Origin: Bacillota bacterium
Lineage (GTDB): Bacteria > Bacillota > Clostridia > Peptostreptococcales > Anaerovoracaceae
Direction of reading: 5' to 3'
Assembly: GCA_029266295.1 (NCBI GenBank)
Contig: JAQSXD010000210.1
Coordinates: forward strand, 1-6,614
DNA: 6,614 nucleotides
Shown: positions 6,363-6,614 of the stretch, piece by piece
Position numbering within the stretch: the first letter of the stretch is position 1
Layout: each line of letters opens with the position of its first letter
Notes under the pieces: generated by a model
What the model saw: the letters and a program-made list of their open reading frames with translations, nothing else
Told to the model about the DNA's origin: nothing
Database searches by the model: none
Made by a program: the position numbers and the translations under genes

Positions 6363-6367
6363 ATAAT
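6339..6367 (+). promoter_or_regulatory. Perfect-consensus rightward promoter
   Basis: TTGACA at 6339-6344, a 17-bp spacer and TATAAT at 6362-6367. Transcription should begin near 6374 and run toward the SGNH hydrolase gene, giving a leader of about 130 nt. The promoter lies inside the thrS leader. Confidence 0.8.
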
Positions 6368-6387
6368 GCAACTGTAGAAAATGATAG

Positions 6388-6412
6388 ATCGTAAAAGAAT
6401 TTTCTTCACGAT
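6388..6412. other. Hairpin in the overlapping leaders
   Basis: Inverted repeat: ATCGT at 6388-6392 with ACGAT at 6408-6412, and AAGAA at 6395-6399 with TTCTT at 6402-6406, with a small internal bulge. Because it is nearly symmetric it can fold in both the rightward transcript and the thrS leader. Confidence 0.4.
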
Positions 6413-6425
6413 TGATCAAAAATCG

Positions 6426-6451
6426 GTGAGGTGATGGACAGTTAACCTCAC
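6426..6451. other. Hairpin at the 5' end of the thrS transcript
   Basis: GTGAGGT at 6426-6432 and ACCTCAC at 6445-6451 form a 7-bp stem around a 12-nt loop. The predicted thrS start site is about 6450-6452, so the stem would sit at the extreme 5' end of the mRNA. It is followed on the - strand by CGATTTTT. It could stabilise the mRNA, form a protein-binding site or act as a weak attenuator. The long loop and short U run make a strong terminator unlikely. Confidence 0.45.
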
Positions 6452-6455
6452 TATA

Positions 6456-6483
6456 ATTATATGCGATAGGATGAATTTGTCAA
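6456..6483 (-). promoter_or_regulatory. Perfect-consensus thrS promoter
   Basis: On the - strand, TTGACA (6483-6478), a 16-bp spacer and TATAAT (6461-6456). Transcription should start near 6450 and give a thrS leader of about 155 nt. It points toward the rightward promoter at 6339-6367. Confidence 0.85.
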
Positions 6484-6501
6484 GAAAAGGGAGTGGAAAC
6501 G

Positions 6502-6614
6502 TTGAAAATAGTATGTATCGGCAACAGTATTGTAAATGGATTTCCCCTGAAGCGCAGCCAGTGCTTTGCCAGTCTGTGGAGAGAAGCCTCTGGCCATGAA
6601 ATCATAAATAAAGG
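6502..6614 (+). CDS. SGNH/GDSL-family hydrolase, N-terminal fragment cut by the window end
   Basis: The first 37 codons of a probable GDSL-type esterase or lipase. The N-terminus MKIVCIGNSIVNGFP matches block I of the SGNH family: a beta strand, then G-D/N-S with nucleophile S9, then a conserved Gly (G13). The INKG near the edge fits the strand leading to block II. The family hydrolyses ester bonds in lipids, acylated sugars or peptides, and the substrate cannot be told from this fragment. The usual Asp of GDS is Asn here (N8), which some members share. No signal peptide is seen. TTG 6502 is preferred as start because AAGGGAG at 6487-6493 lies 8 nt upstream. An in-frame GTG at 6493 overlaps that SD and is less likely. 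The perfect-consensus promoter at 6339-6367 probably drives it. Confidence 0.8.
   Translation, partial: MKIVCIGNSIVNGFPLKRSQCFASLWREASGHEIINK

Noticed and set aside
6360..6365. A second thrS promoter using TATAAT on the - strand at 6365-6360
   Set aside because: No -35 match lies at 16-18 bp, and the box is mostly the complement of the rightward -10 element.

Overview
The window looks like chromosomal DNA of a Gram-positive anaerobe of the Clostridia type. The inference rests on strong AGGAGG-type ribosome binding sites, consensus TTGACA/TATAAT promoters, a CwlC-like amidase, a YtrA-type GntR regulator with its ABC exporter, and a clostridial-style zinc-ribbon membrane protein. No phage, transposon, CRISPR or RNA gene was seen. 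No species is claimed.

Left part, + strand: a compact cell-wall amidase (148-714) ends in a good intrinsic terminator (748-780). A T-tract-rich spacer follows. Then comes a three-gene operon (957-2912): a small YtrA-type GntR repressor, an ABC ATPase and an ABC-2 membrane protein. The operon has a near-consensus promoter whose -10 box is covered by a 13-bp-arm palindrome, so autorepression is likely. The ATPase and permease genes overlap by 4 bp (ATGA).

Middle and right, - strand: thrS (threonyl-tRNA synthetase, 6293-4386), a DUF2007 small protein (4342-3989) and a membrane-anchored zinc-ribbon protein (3985-2918) lie head to tail with gaps of 43 and 3 nt and no visible terminator between them, probably one operon. 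Its 3' end converges on the ABC operon with only 5 bp between the stop codons.

Right edge: the first 37 codons of an SGNH/GDSL hydrolase (+ strand, TTG start) are present. The 208-bp spacer between thrS and this gene is the most unusual part of the window. It carries two perfect-consensus sigma-A promoters that face each other, so the two 5' leaders should be mutually antisense for roughly 75-80 nt. It also holds several inverted repeats and no T-box in front of thrS. The second curious item is the zinc-ribbon protein, which has three LPFDLP repeats and appears to contain an internally duplicated extracytoplasmic domain.
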